Of a stretch of 64,000 nt of DNA, positions 47,166 to 56,223 are shown piece after piece. The notes below the pieces were generated by a model. The model saw only the letters and a program-made list of their open reading frames with translations, searched no databases and was not told the origin of the DNA. The position numbers were made by a program, and so were the translations under genes. Source of the stretch: an uncultured Acidimicrobiales bacterium (lineage in GTDB: Bacteria > Actinomycetota > Acidimicrobiia > Acidimicrobiales > SHLQ01); the NCBI GenBank assembly GCA_938015295.1, contig CALLQB010000010.1, forward strand, positions 26,544 through 90,543, in the 5' to 3' direction. The number at the start of each line of letters is the position of its first letter. Within the stretch, counting starts at the first letter, position 1.

Positions 47166-48659
47166 TCAGACCAGGTCCTTGTCTGACCAGAATCCTGGCA
47201 GGGCGATATCGGGACCGACCGAGGCGTAGTGGCGCAGCCGTTCGACGCCGGCGGGGTCGAACATTTCGACCGCGTCGAACACCGACTTTGGCCCCACTGC
47301 TCGAAGGGCTTTGAACCCTTCGCTGCCGGGGCGAGGAAGGTTCGACGTGAGGATCAGCACGCGCGCTTCGGGATCGAAGCTTTGTAATACATGTATGCGT
47401 CCCAACATCTTCCAGAGCGTGTCGGTGCGCATGAGACCTGGGCGGGCCGTCGTGAACGCCCCAGCGACATCGACGTAATATTCGCGGCCCTCAGCATCGT
47501 CGGTGACCAGGAAGTTGAACTGGATACCGAGCTTGGTGATCTTTGGTTTGTCGGTGACGACGGTGAAGCCAGCTTCGGTGAGCACCATCTCGGCCAGATC
47601 GTGCGCCTTCTTGCCTTCCTGGGTGGCACGAGCTTGGAAGTTATCGGCAGAGATCTCAGGTTCAGGTCGCTCAAAGAGACCATCGGCGCCCTCGACCTGC
47701 ACCGGGGCAAATCGCGGATGAGCACGCTCGGCTTCGAGTCGTCCACGGGCAATGTCGATGTACGCCGGGTCGAGGTCAAAACCGACGCCGCGTCGACCGG
47801 TTCGGGTGGCGGCCACCAACGTAGTGCCTGAGCCCAGAAACGGATCGAGGACAAGGTCGCCCTTGTAGGTGTAGAGGTCGATCAATTTGCGGGGAAGTTC
47901 GACCGGGAAGGGCGCCGGGTGGTTCACCCGTTTCGCGCTCTCTGGATCGATACGCCACACATCGAGCGTGGCTTCCATAAATTCGTCGGCACTAAGCGTG
48001 CTTTCGAACGGCAGGCCCTTTTCTTCGCGGATTTTTTTGCTCGGCGCTCGATCAAAACGGCCCTTGCTCGCGATAATGACCCGTTCGGTGAGGTCGCGCA
48101 GCACCGGATTGGATGCCGAACGGTACGAACCCCAGGCCAGCGAGCCTGTGGCGCCATCAGCTTTATGCCAAATGACTTCGCCGCGAAGTAGCAGACCAAG
48201 GTCGTCCTGCAAGATGCTGATGATGTCGGCCGATAGGCTTCGGTAGGGTTTGCGGCCCAAGTTCGCGACGTTGACCGCTATGCGACCGCCGGGCTCGAGC
48301 ACTCGAGAGCACTCGCTGAACACGTTGCGCAACATCTCGAGGTATTCGAGGTAAGACGTGGGCACACCGGCCCGAGGATCGCTCGGATCTTTGTCGTCAT
48401 TGAGCACTGCATGTTCGTACTCCTTACCGACGAAGTAGGGCGGTGAGGTGACCACGAGTGCTACACACTTGTCGGGCAGCATCGACATGTTCGTGGCGTC
48501 GCCCAAAATGCACGGATCGTCGAGTTCGGGGCGGGGTCCTAGCTCTTCGTCGTCGGACAACAACGGCGGCGTGAACCGCGCATAGAACGCAGAGGCATCG
48601 TGACTCTCGCGTTTCCCGACTCCAAACGCTTGAGTCTGTGTTGATTTTCGTTCAGCCAC
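47166..48659 (-). CDS. Site-specific DNA methyltransferase (beta-class, N4-cytosine/N6-adenine type) with extra C-terminal domain
   Basis: ALVVTSPPYFVGKEYEH (motif IV TSPPY) precedes LVLDPFLGSGTTLVAATRTGRRGVGFDLDPAYIDIARGRL (motif I FxGxG). Confidence 0.93.
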   Translation of the reverse strand: MAERKSTQTQAFGVGKRESHDASAFYARFTPPLLSDDEELGPRPELDDPCILGDATNMSMLPDKCVALVVTSPPYFVGKEYEHAVLNDDKDPSDPRAGVPTSYLEYLEMLRNVFSECSRVLEPGGRIAVNVANLGRKPYRSLSADIISILQDDLGLLLRGEVIWHKADGATGSLAWGSYRSASNPVLRDLTERVIIASKGRFDRAPSKKIREEKGLPFESTLSADEFMEATLDVWRIDPESAKRVNHPAPFPVELPRKLIDLYTYKGDLVLDPFLGSGTTLVAATRTGRRGVGFDLDPAYIDIARGRLEAERAHPRFAPVQVEGADGLFERPEPEISADNFQARATQEGKKAHDLAEMVLTEAGFTVVTDKPKITKLGIQFNFLVTDDAEGREYYVDVAGAFTTARPGLMRTDTLWKMLGRIHVLQSFDPEARVLILTSNLPRPGSEGFKALRAVGPKSVFDAVEMFDPAGVERLRHYASVGPDIALPGFWSDKDLV

Positions 48660-48711
48660 AGCGGCACAACCTTTCCTCGCCCTCTGAGTCTACGGAGCGA
48701 CAACCAAGACC

Positions 48712-49710
48712 CTATGGAAGGGGTGTGACAGTTTTGGGTTTCGTGGGGTGATCGGACACCGACGAGGTATCGCCCCTCGCAGGTCCGGTTGCACTTCCGC
48801 GTGCGATTACGGCGACGGCAAGAACAATCAAAAGGCCGCCAAAGGCGAGCGACGTTGTGAACAGATCACCAAAGAAGACTAACCCTCCGACGACGCCAAA
48901 TACCGGGATGCAATACCCGATGACCGACACCTGTCCGGTCGTGCCGATTTCGTTGGCCTTGAGCATCGAAAGGAACCCCAGGTAGGTCGTGAGACCAAAC
49001 AGCAACAACACGGCGAGATGCCAGGCGGCAAACCCCTGCGGCGGCGCGAACGGGCGGCGGAGCGCCACCGAAAGCGCCACAACGATCAGTCCCGACAGCA
49101 GCAGTTGTGGTCCGATGAGTGCGGGCGCCCCAAACCGCGTCGCGTAGAGCCGCGAAAGCAGCGCCGACCCGCCAGCGACGATCGAACCAACCAGCACCAT
49201 GGTCAAGGCGGCGCCCGAACCCTCGCCTTCAAGGGAACCACTGGCGAGGATCGATACTCCGGCCACCGCCATCGCCAAACCGAGGCTCTTGATGCGGTTG
49301 AAGGACTCATCGTCAAACATGAAATGTGCACCGACAGCTGTGAAAACCGGGCCCAACGAGATGAGCAGCGTGACGATGCCGGCGGGAAGTCGGTCGAACC
49401 CCATGTTGAACAGCAGCGGAGGGATTGTTGAGACGGTTACGGCGAGAATGACTGCCGGCACCAACGCATCGCGCCGCAGCGTTGAGCGCGACATACCGAT
49501 AGCGGTGGCGAGGATGCCTGCTGTGAGGAACGGAATCCACGTCACGGTGAACGGGTCTACACCGTCGTCGACCAGCGCTTTTGCCGGAAGACCGCCGCCA
49601 CCAAAGACCACGCCCGTAAAGGCGATAAAGGGCCACGGGGAGGGGTCTCGGCGGGGGTCTGAAGAGCGGCGTTGCACCCGCGAACTGTACAGACTGTCAC
49701 GAGGGGTCAC
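48712..49710 (-). CDS. EamA/DMT-family transporter
   Basis: About 10 TM segments; GGGGLPAKALVDDGVDPFTVTWIPFLTAGILA...; second EamA repeat ...LGLAMAVAGVSILASG. Confidence 0.85.
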   Translation of the reverse strand: MTPRDSLYSSRVQRRSSDPRRDPSPWPFIAFTGVVFGGGGLPAKALVDDGVDPFTVTWIPFLTAGILATAIGMSRSTLRRDALVPAVILAVTVSTIPPLLFNMGFDRLPAGIVTLLISLGPVFTAVGAHFMFDDESFNRIKSLGLAMAVAGVSILASGSLEGEGSGAALTMVLVGSIVAGGSALLSRLYATRFGAPALIGPQLLLSGLIVVALSVALRRPFAPPQGFAAWHLAVLLLFGLTTYLGFLSMLKANEIGTTGQVSVIGYCIPVFGVVGGLVFFGDLFTTSLAFGGLLIVLAVAVIARGSATGPARGDTSSVSDHPTKPKTVTPLP

Positions 49711-49779
49711 TACCTTGTAGGCGAAGCCTTGCTGCTGAGCTGATCGGCGGTCTCAACCTCACGTTTTTGGAGACCCAGC

Positions 49780-50613
49780 ATGGCCACACGCGACCCCGCG
49801 TCACCCGCCCTACCCGACCTCCTCGCCCTCCTTGTCGGCGATGGCCCCGATTCGACTTTTGCCTTTGGCGTTTCGCTTTGCGACGGCACCGAGACGGTCG
49901 AACTTTCGGTGTGCGACTTACCCGCGTCGATCGATCCGGTCTCGTCACTTGTCGGCATGGTTGCGCCGGCCTCGTGGGACGCGTTCGGCGTGGTGTCGGG
50001 AGCCATCGCACACGCATCTGGCAAACACGAACAGGTGTGGCTCGGCGCACTCGTCGATCGCAACGGCGAGGTCTTTGCCTCGATACGCAACCTCGACGGG
50101 AACGTCGACGCCGTGCCACAAGGCTGCGAGGGGCAACTCGTCGATCTGTGTCGGCGGGTGCTGAAGCTTCCCTGTGCGCCGCCTGACGAAACCGCTGTCC
50201 CCAGCGTGCTTGCGGCGCTCTGGTGCGCGGCCATCGATGACTTTCTCCAAACACACCCCGCCGGCGCAAGCGTGGGGTGGGATGACCTCGCGGTCATTCA
50301 CCCAGCCAACATTTTGCTACCCGACTCGTTGGCACCGCTGAGCGAACGAGCACGCCACGTCGCAAGCGAGGTGTGCTGGGCGGATCTTCGCCGGGCATGC
50401 GTCGACCGAAGGTTAACCATCGGCGACATTTTGCCCGAAGACGCCGCATGGTTCGACGACGGGTCGTTTAGCGGGTGGGTGCTTCGCCAACTTCCCCGTT
50501 GGCAAGAGCTGTATCCGTTCGTAATCGAAGGCGTCGATTACGAGGTGGGCAGCACCCTGCTCGACCACATCGTCGACATGCTGTCAGGGACCAGAAAGTC
50601 CCGGCAGAGCTGA
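49780..50613 (+). CDS. Uncharacterised soluble protein (277 aa)
   Basis: Long ORF with coherent coding character; no family recognised. Confidence 0.7.
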   Translation: MATRDPASPALPDLLALLVGDGPDSTFAFGVSLCDGTETVELSVCDLPASIDPVSSLVGMVAPASWDAFGVVSGAIAHASGKHEQVWLGALVDRNGEVFASIRNLDGNVDAVPQGCEGQLVDLCRRVLKLPCAPPDETAVPSVLAALWCAAIDDFLQTHPAGASVGWDDLAVIHPANILLPDSLAPLSERARHVASEVCWADLRRACVDRRLTIGDILPEDAAWFDDGSFSGWVLRQLPRWQELYPFVIEGVDYEVGSTLLDHIVDMLSGTRKSRQS

Positions 50614-51858
50614 TGCCGCACCAGAGGCAAAGAGTTCAGACAGCACCCGGCGCGCACCAGCGTCAAGAGTCACCCAGTCATACATCGAGCCTCCGATCGA
50701 CCCGGTATCACGGAGACTTTCTGCAAAGCCTTGCAAATCGCCCACGGTGGCGAGCGGTTCGCTGCCTGCCGCGCCACCTTCGCTCGCGTCAGCAGCGCCA
50801 ATACCTCCGATGCCGTGCACCAATGCGTCGTCGTCACCTATCAGCTCGCGTAGTAGACGGGTGCTCTCGGTGTTGTAGGTGTATCCGTCGTTGTATCCCG
50901 ACGACTCCGACCGAAACGACCAATAACTCATCGGCATCCAGACGTCATAGAGCGGCGCAAGCTGTCGCCACGGGAACTGCGGCCAGAAATCGGGGTTCAC
51001 CTCTTCGGTAAGCACGGGGGGAAGCACGATCGCTGCAAGTGGGTCATCGCCAACATGGCGGTGCACCCGTCGACTCAGTTGCACCAACCGCTGGCTACGT
51101 TCGAGTGGTTCGAGCCCGTCTTGGTTGTACTCGATGTCGATGCCAATGCCGTCGAAGCGGTGCCCGAGGAACGAGAAGTCGGCCATGGCTTTGATCTTGC
51201 CAAGATCCTCAGATTCCCACTTCGGCAGGTACCAAGCGACCACCGCCATGTCGTGCTGATGGGCCGCAAGGAGAAATTCCGCGAGCACCCAAGGGTCCTC
51301 GGTAAGCCCCGGCGAACGGTCGGCCCGGTGCGAAGCCTGGAGGTAGAGCGTTCGCACTCCCTGGCTGTTCATCTCTGCAACATCGGCGGGTTGCACCGGA
51401 GGGTTATCGCCGGTGTACGGAGGCGAGAAGTCGAATCGGTCGATCCAGGTGCCCAGTCCAACATAGGGCTCAAGCGTGCGGGGTGTGGGCGCGACGGGTA
51501 CCACCTCGCCCACCACCATCGACGGAGCACCGGCAACGACGACCGGGTCGACGGTGCGATCGCGCTTGATAGCGACAACGAGCAATGCGAGTGCGACCAC
51601 ACCGACCAGTAGGGCTGCGGTGGTAGCGAGCAACCATTTCGATTGCCACGCGCCAACTGCGAAGCGGCCGGCAGCTTGATCGGCGCTCGTTTCGCCAGCG
51701 GTTGCTTCGCCAGCTGGGGGATCGGAACTTGGCGACACGAGTTCTGACGGTAGGCCACCGCCGCTCGCTACCGGTGGAGCGCTGGCAACAATCAAAAGTG
51801 CCCTGCGCGAGACGTCGTGTGCCAACGAGCCCGAAAGAGGTATTCGCGGCGGATGCAT
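50584..51858 (-). CDS. Membrane-anchored TIM-barrel glycoside-hydrolase-like protein
   Basis: TM LLATTAALLVGVVALALLVVA; VGLGTWIDRFDFS...MNSQGVRTLYLQASHR...DGIGIDIEYNQDGLEP (GH18-like DGxxxDxE)...YDVWMPMSYWSFR. Confidence 0.7.
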   Translation of the reverse strand: MHPPRIPLSGSLAHDVSRRALLIVASAPPVASGGGLPSELVSPSSDPPAGEATAGETSADQAAGRFAVGAWQSKWLLATTAALLVGVVALALLVVAIKRDRTVDPVVVAGAPSMVVGEVVPVAPTPRTLEPYVGLGTWIDRFDFSPPYTGDNPPVQPADVAEMNSQGVRTLYLQASHRADRSPGLTEDPWVLAEFLLAAHQHDMAVVAWYLPKWESEDLGKIKAMADFSFLGHRFDGIGIDIEYNQDGLEPLERSQRLVQLSRRVHRHVGDDPLAAIVLPPVLTEEVNPDFWPQFPWRQLAPLYDVWMPMSYWSFRSESSGYNDGYTYNTESTRLLRELIGDDDALVHGIGGIGAADASEGGAAGSEPLATVGDLQGFAESLRDTGSIGGSMYDWVTLDAGARRVLSELFASGAASALPGLSGP

Positions 51859-51893
51859 CAAGTAGTAGGTGTACGAGCGGTAACTTGAAACCA

Positions 51894-53495
51894 GTGGAAC
51901 AGCCGCGCCCACCGGGGCAACCTTCAGTCGACCGCCGAAAGGTCCTTTTTGGCCTTGGGTTCGGGGCGGCAAATGCCGCACTTTTGCGTCAGCTAGGAAC
52001 CGGCAGCGGCGAAACAGTTATCGCCTCCGGCGGGGCCGGAACCTCTGCCGAGGGGGGCGATCGGGTAGCGACAACCCTAGGCCCACCAGTGGTGACCGAC
52101 CCGCCTTCGCTCACCGACGAGACTCCCCCGGCTGACACGCATGTCTACGACAGGGTCATTTCGGGCGGTCGTGTCATCGACCCGGAAAGCGGCTTCGACG
52201 CCATCGCCGACGTGGGAATCGATGGCAAAACCATCACGGCGATCAGCTTGGCACCCCTGCAAAGCAGCGGTGCCAGGATCGATGCCACCGGCATGGTGGT
52301 TGCCCCCGGTTTCATCGACATCCTCAGCTATAACCCGAACGGCTATGGCGAGTGGTTCAAGATTCAAGACGGCGTGACCACCAACCTCTGCATGCACGGC
52401 GTCGATGTGAGCGGCGAGTCGTTCTTCCGCCAGGTAGAGCAGCTCGGCGGGTCGCCGGTGCACTATGGCGGCGCCTCCGACAACGACAAAGTTCGCAACA
52501 CCATCGCGGGGCTCGGGGTGTTCGACGAGCCCACAGCCGGACAAATCGGCGAAGTGGTTCGGGGCGCCCGAGCCGACATCGAAGCCGGACTTATCGGCAT
52601 TCACATGCAGCCCGAATACGCTCCTGGCGCAACCGAATCCGAGGTGCTTGCCCACGCCGAATTGGCTCGAGAGTTCGGGGTGCCCCTGTGTGTGCACGCC
52701 CGGTACTCCGACGATCTCGAACCCGGCACGCAGGCTGAGGCGATGAACGAAGTAGTGCGCGTGGCCGAAGCTACGGGTGTTCGCCTCCATGTTGAACACA
52801 TCAACAGCACCGGTGGAACGGGGAGAATGACCGAAGCCCTCGCAACGCTCGAAGCCGGTCGCAATAGCGGCCTCGACCTTTCGGCCTGCATCTACCCGTA
52901 CCGATTCTGGGCCACGTACCTCCGCTCGCCCCGCTATGACAACTGGCAAGAGAAATACGGGATCGACTACGGACAGCTCCAGGTGGCTGGGTCCTCAGAA
53001 CGACTAAATGCGTCGACCTTTCCCGCGGCGTTCGAGGAGAACAAACTCACCGCAGCGTTCACGATGACCGAAGAAGACATCGCCACGGCGCTTCGGTCGC
53101 CATGGGTCATGGTCGGAAGCGATGCAATTCTTGAACCGGCGCACAACAATCACCCTCGAAGCACAGGGTGTTTCTCTCGAATCGTCGGAAAGTATGTGCG
53201 AGATCTTCAGGTCATCGACCTCCGGTCGGGTCTCGCCAAACTCACGATCCTGCCCGCCAAACTTGTTGAGGTCGGCGCGCCAGCTATGCGTCGAAAGGGC
53301 CGCATGCAGATGGGCGCCGACGCCGATATCGCAATCTTTGACCCCACAACCATTATCGACCGTTCGACCATTGCCAAGCCTCAGCGGCCATCGGAGGGCA
53401 TGAAGTGGGTCTTGGTTGATGGCACTGTCGTGCTCAGCCCCGAGGGCCTCGACCGCGATGTGCGGCCCGGTACCCCGATTCGGTCAGCCGTCTAG
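51894..53495 (+). CDS. Amidohydrolase / N-acyl-D-amino-acid deacylase-like protein with Tat-like leader
   Basis: From GTG 51894: SVDRRKVLFGLGFGAANAALL...YDRVISGGRVIDPESGFDAIADVGIDGKTI...MVVAPGFIDIL...VHARYSDD...LHVEHINSTGG...DADIAIFDPTTI. Confidence 0.87.
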   Translation: MEQPRPPGQPSVDRRKVLFGLGFGAANAALLRQLGTGSGETVIASGGAGTSAEGGDRVATTLGPPVVTDPPSLTDETPPADTHVYDRVISGGRVIDPESGFDAIADVGIDGKTITAISLAPLQSSGARIDATGMVVAPGFIDILSYNPNGYGEWFKIQDGVTTNLCMHGVDVSGESFFRQVEQLGGSPVHYGGASDNDKVRNTIAGLGVFDEPTAGQIGEVVRGARADIEAGLIGIHMQPEYAPGATESEVLAHAELAREFGVPLCVHARYSDDLEPGTQAEAMNEVVRVAEATGVRLHVEHINSTGGTGRMTEALATLEAGRNSGLDLSACIYPYRFWATYLRSPRYDNWQEKYGIDYGQLQVAGSSERLNASTFPAAFEENKLTAAFTMTEEDIATALRSPWVMVGSDAILEPAHNNHPRSTGCFSRIVGKYVRDLQVIDLRSGLAKLTILPAKLVEVGAPAMRRKGRMQMGADADIAIFDPTTIIDRSTIAKPQRPSEGMKWVLVDGTVVLSPEGLDRDVRPGTPIRSAV

Positions 53496-53509
53496 CTAAC
53501 TTCAACCCT

Positions 53510-54886
53510 ATGCATGACGGCCATGACTCGGATCTCGAAGAGTTCCGCGAAGCGAGAAACCAGCGACAGGCCAGCGGCAGGCGGTTGCCGACGAACCCAG
53601 CGCCGATTCGCTACGACCGCCTCGCCGGTTGGATTGCGTTCTTTGTGGTTCTCGGGTTGTGTGCCGTAGCGCTCACCACCGACCCGACCGCCGGTTCGAT
53701 TCCTGGCGTCACCGCCCGCGATATCGGCGGCGACACCGAAGGTGAACCAACCGCGGGGCCAACCGAAGCCTCGACCGAAGCTGATGCCGACAGCGAATCG
53801 GTTTCGGAGAACAACGACGGCGAAGCTAACAGCGAGACCGGTGAAACCGAGGCAGGCGGTGGAGTTACCGACGCTACCGACGTGAGCGATGGGGGAACCG
53901 TTACCTTGGCGTTCACCGGCGACGTCTTGGTACACGAATCGGTTGCGGGAAATGCAGCGACAAACCCGGGCTACGACTTCTCGCCACAATTCCGAGACGT
54001 TGCTCCCATTTTGCAACGTGCAGACTTGGCAATTTGTCACCTCGAGACCCCAATCTCGTCAGACAACACCTCGTTGTCGTACTACCCAGCGTTTCTTGTG
54101 CCCACCGAACTTGCAGCCGGCCTCAGTGGTGCGGGGTTCAATGGCTGTTCGGTGGCATCAAATCACGCGCTTGACGCGGGAGAAAGCGGTCTGCAAAGTA
54201 CTTTCGAGCAACTCGAACGTGCCGGCCTCGGCATCTCAGGCATTGCGGGGCCCGCCGATCAGCGAGCGCGCTCTACGGCCTACCGGGTTCGAGAGGCAAC
54301 TATTGGCCACTTGTCGTACACCTATGGCCTCAATGGCTTGGAACCATCGGGCCGCAACGCTCAGCTGACCAACCTCATCGATGAATCGGTAATCGAAGCC
54401 GACGCGGCGTCGCTCAAGAGTCAGGGCGCCGATTTTGTTGTCGTCAGCATGCATTGGGGCACCGAGTACACGACCGGGCTGAACGAGCAGCAGGCGGCGC
54501 TGGGTCCACAACTGATCGCGTCCGACAACATCGATTTGTTGGTGGGACACCACGCTCACGTCGTACAACAGGTAAGCGAATACGACGGAGAATTTGTGGC
54601 GTATGGGTTGGGGAACTTTTTGTCGAACCAGTCCGGTGAGACCTGCAGCCCGTGTCCGGATTCGACGCAGGACGGCGTGATTCTCCTGGTCGACATTGCT
54701 CCTGGATCGTCGGGGTCCTACGAGGTCACCGACCTGCGAGCCGTCGCCACCTGGGTCGATCGAACGAACGGACACGTCATCCGAGTTGTTGATGCAACAG
54801 CCACGGGCGAGGGTGCGACATCGGCACAGCGCACCGCTGAAGCAATCGGCGGCGACAGCGTCTCGGTGGCATTCACTACGCAGTGA
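53510..54886 (+). CDS. CapA-family (poly-gamma-glutamate biosynthesis-like) membrane-anchored metallophosphatase-fold protein
   Basis: LAFTGDVLVHESVAGNA...SNHALDAGESGLQSTFEQLERAGLGISGI...VVVSMHWGTEYTTGLNEQQAALGPQL...LLVGHHAHVVQQV...YGLGNFL. Confidence 0.9.
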   Translation: MHDGHDSDLEEFREARNQRQASGRRLPTNPAPIRYDRLAGWIAFFVVLGLCAVALTTDPTAGSIPGVTARDIGGDTEGEPTAGPTEASTEADADSESVSENNDGEANSETGETEAGGGVTDATDVSDGGTVTLAFTGDVLVHESVAGNAATNPGYDFSPQFRDVAPILQRADLAICHLETPISSDNTSLSYYPAFLVPTELAAGLSGAGFNGCSVASNHALDAGESGLQSTFEQLERAGLGISGIAGPADQRARSTAYRVREATIGHLSYTYGLNGLEPSGRNAQLTNLIDESVIEADAASLKSQGADFVVVSMHWGTEYTTGLNEQQAALGPQLIASDNIDLLVGHHAHVVQQVSEYDGEFVAYGLGNFLSNQSGETCSPCPDSTQDGVILLVDIAPGSSGSYEVTDLRAVATWVDRTNGHVIRVVDATATGEGATSAQRTAEAIGGDSVSVAFTTQ

Positions 54887-55067
54887 CACCTCTTTCGGTG
54901 CAAGAACGGCTACGTTGAGACGGCAATCACCCTTACTCCCCCCCTCACTGGAGCGCTACGAACCTCGTGATGCTCCAAAGAAGTCTCTCTGTCACTTTGT
55001 CGTATGGCGCCCATGAGTGTCACGATAGAGAACTGGCTTCTAGTTCGATTTCTGCCCTGGAGATACA

Positions 55068-55547
55068 TTGACGTTCAAAGCAGGCGACCGCGTGGTCTAT
55101 CCGCACCATGGTGCGGCGATTGTCGAAAAGAAAGAAAAGAAGAAGGCATTCGGCGAGGAGAAGGAATACCTTGTCCTTCGCATGGCCCACGGCGAGATGG
55201 TTCTGTCCGTCCCGGTCGACAAGGCAGAAGAGGTCGGCATGCGCTGGCCTATCAGCACCGAAGATGTCGAAGACCTCTTTGAAGTGTTGCAAAAACGCGA
55301 CGTGCGCGAGCCAGCTAACTGGAGCCGACGGTTCAAGAACCATCAGGAAAAGCTCAAGTCTGGCGATGTGTATCAGGTTGCAGAAGTTGTTCGTAACCTT
55401 GCGCTTCGCGACGCCGAAAAGGGCCTGTCGGCTGGCGAGAAATCGCTGTTCACCAAAGCCCGCAGTGTGCTCGTTTCCGAACTCAGCTTTGCGCTCGACG
55501 TAAGCGAAGAAGACGCTCTCAACAAAGTCGAAGGCGCACTTACCTAA
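55068..55547 (+). CDS. carD: CarD-family transcriptional regulator (TTG start)
   Basis: (M)TFKAGDRVVYPHHGAAIVEKKEKKKAFGEEKEYLVLRMAHGEMVLSVPVDKAEEVGMRWPIS...NWSRRFKNHQEKLKSGDVYQVAEVVRNL. Confidence 0.95.
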   Translation: MTFKAGDRVVYPHHGAAIVEKKEKKKAFGEEKEYLVLRMAHGEMVLSVPVDKAEEVGMRWPISTEDVEDLFEVLQKRDVREPANWSRRFKNHQEKLKSGDVYQVAEVVRNLALRDAEKGLSAGEKSLFTKARSVLVSELSFALDVSEEDALNKVEGALT

Positions 55548-55556
55548 CGGCACTCG

Positions 55557-55587
55557 AAAAGCGAACTGGTATCACCAGTTCGCTTTT
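55557..55587 (+). terminator. Rho-independent terminator downstream of carD
   Basis: AAAAGCGAACTGGT-ATC-ACCAGTTCGCTTTT(T): perfect 14-bp stem, 3-nt loop, short T-run. Confidence 0.9.
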
Positions 55588-55616
55588 TGTCGTTCTGCCC
55601 TTCCCTACGAGCTTTC

Positions 55617-55661
55617 CACACTCTACGCTGAGTGTGACCACCGTCACCGAAGACGGTGGTC
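55617..55661. promoter_or_regulatory. Two back-to-back perfect inverted repeats upstream of uspA-like gene
   Basis: CACACTC-TACGCT-GAGTGTG (55617-55636) then GACCACCGTC-ACCGAA-GACGGTGGTC (55636-55661), sharing one base; GTG start at 55690. Confidence 0.75.
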
Positions 55662-55689
55662 GCGGTACAAAGTCGAAGGGAGTCGCATC

Positions 55690-56223
55690 GTGAACGAAGA
55701 TCGTCAACATCGCATCGTCGTCGGGGTCGAAGGATCTGGTGGAGCCCGCAAAGCACTCCGCTGGGCAATCTGTGAGGCGAAATATCGAAACGCTCACATT
55801 GAGGTTGTGACCGCGTACGCACCTACGTACGTTCCCGCTGCTCCCGATGTGGGCTTTGTGCCCTTAGACGCCGGCGATATCCAGCGCGAAGTACAGCGGC
55901 TGCAAGACAGCGTCGTCGCCTCGGTACAGGATCGAATCGACGCCGCGGGTATCAGCCTGTCGCAAACAATCGTCCGTGGCCGCGCCGCCGATGTGCTGGT
56001 CAGGGTGGCCGACGGCGCCGACATGTTGGTAGTGGGCAACCGTGGTCGAGGCGGGTTCCGAGGGCTACGCCTTGGCTCGGTCAGTCAACAAATCGCCCAA
56101 CATGCGTCCTGCCCGGTGATGATTGTCCGCACCGACCTTGAACCCGAGGATTGGGACGAAATTGATCTGTTAGAGAAATCTGCAGAGGCGACCGACGCCA
56201 CGAACGTCGCTACGACGCCATAG
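55690..56223 (+). CDS. Universal stress protein (UspA family; GTG start)
   Basis: HRIVVGVEGSGGARKALRWAICEAKYRNAHIEVVTAY...GRAADVLVRVADGADMLVVGNRGRGGFRGLRLGSVSQQIAQHASCPVMIVR. Confidence 0.94.
   Translation: MNEDRQHRIVVGVEGSGGARKALRWAICEAKYRNAHIEVVTAYAPTYVPAAPDVGFVPLDAGDIQREVQRLQDSVVASVQDRIDAAGISLSQTIVRGRAADVLVRVADGADMLVVGNRGRGGFRGLRLGSVSQQIAQHASCPVMIVRTDLEPEDWDEIDLLEKSAEATDATNVATTP

Noticed and set aside
52077-52949. 290-aa minus ORF opposite the amidohydrolase
   Set aside because: Antisense shadow of a clear CDS.
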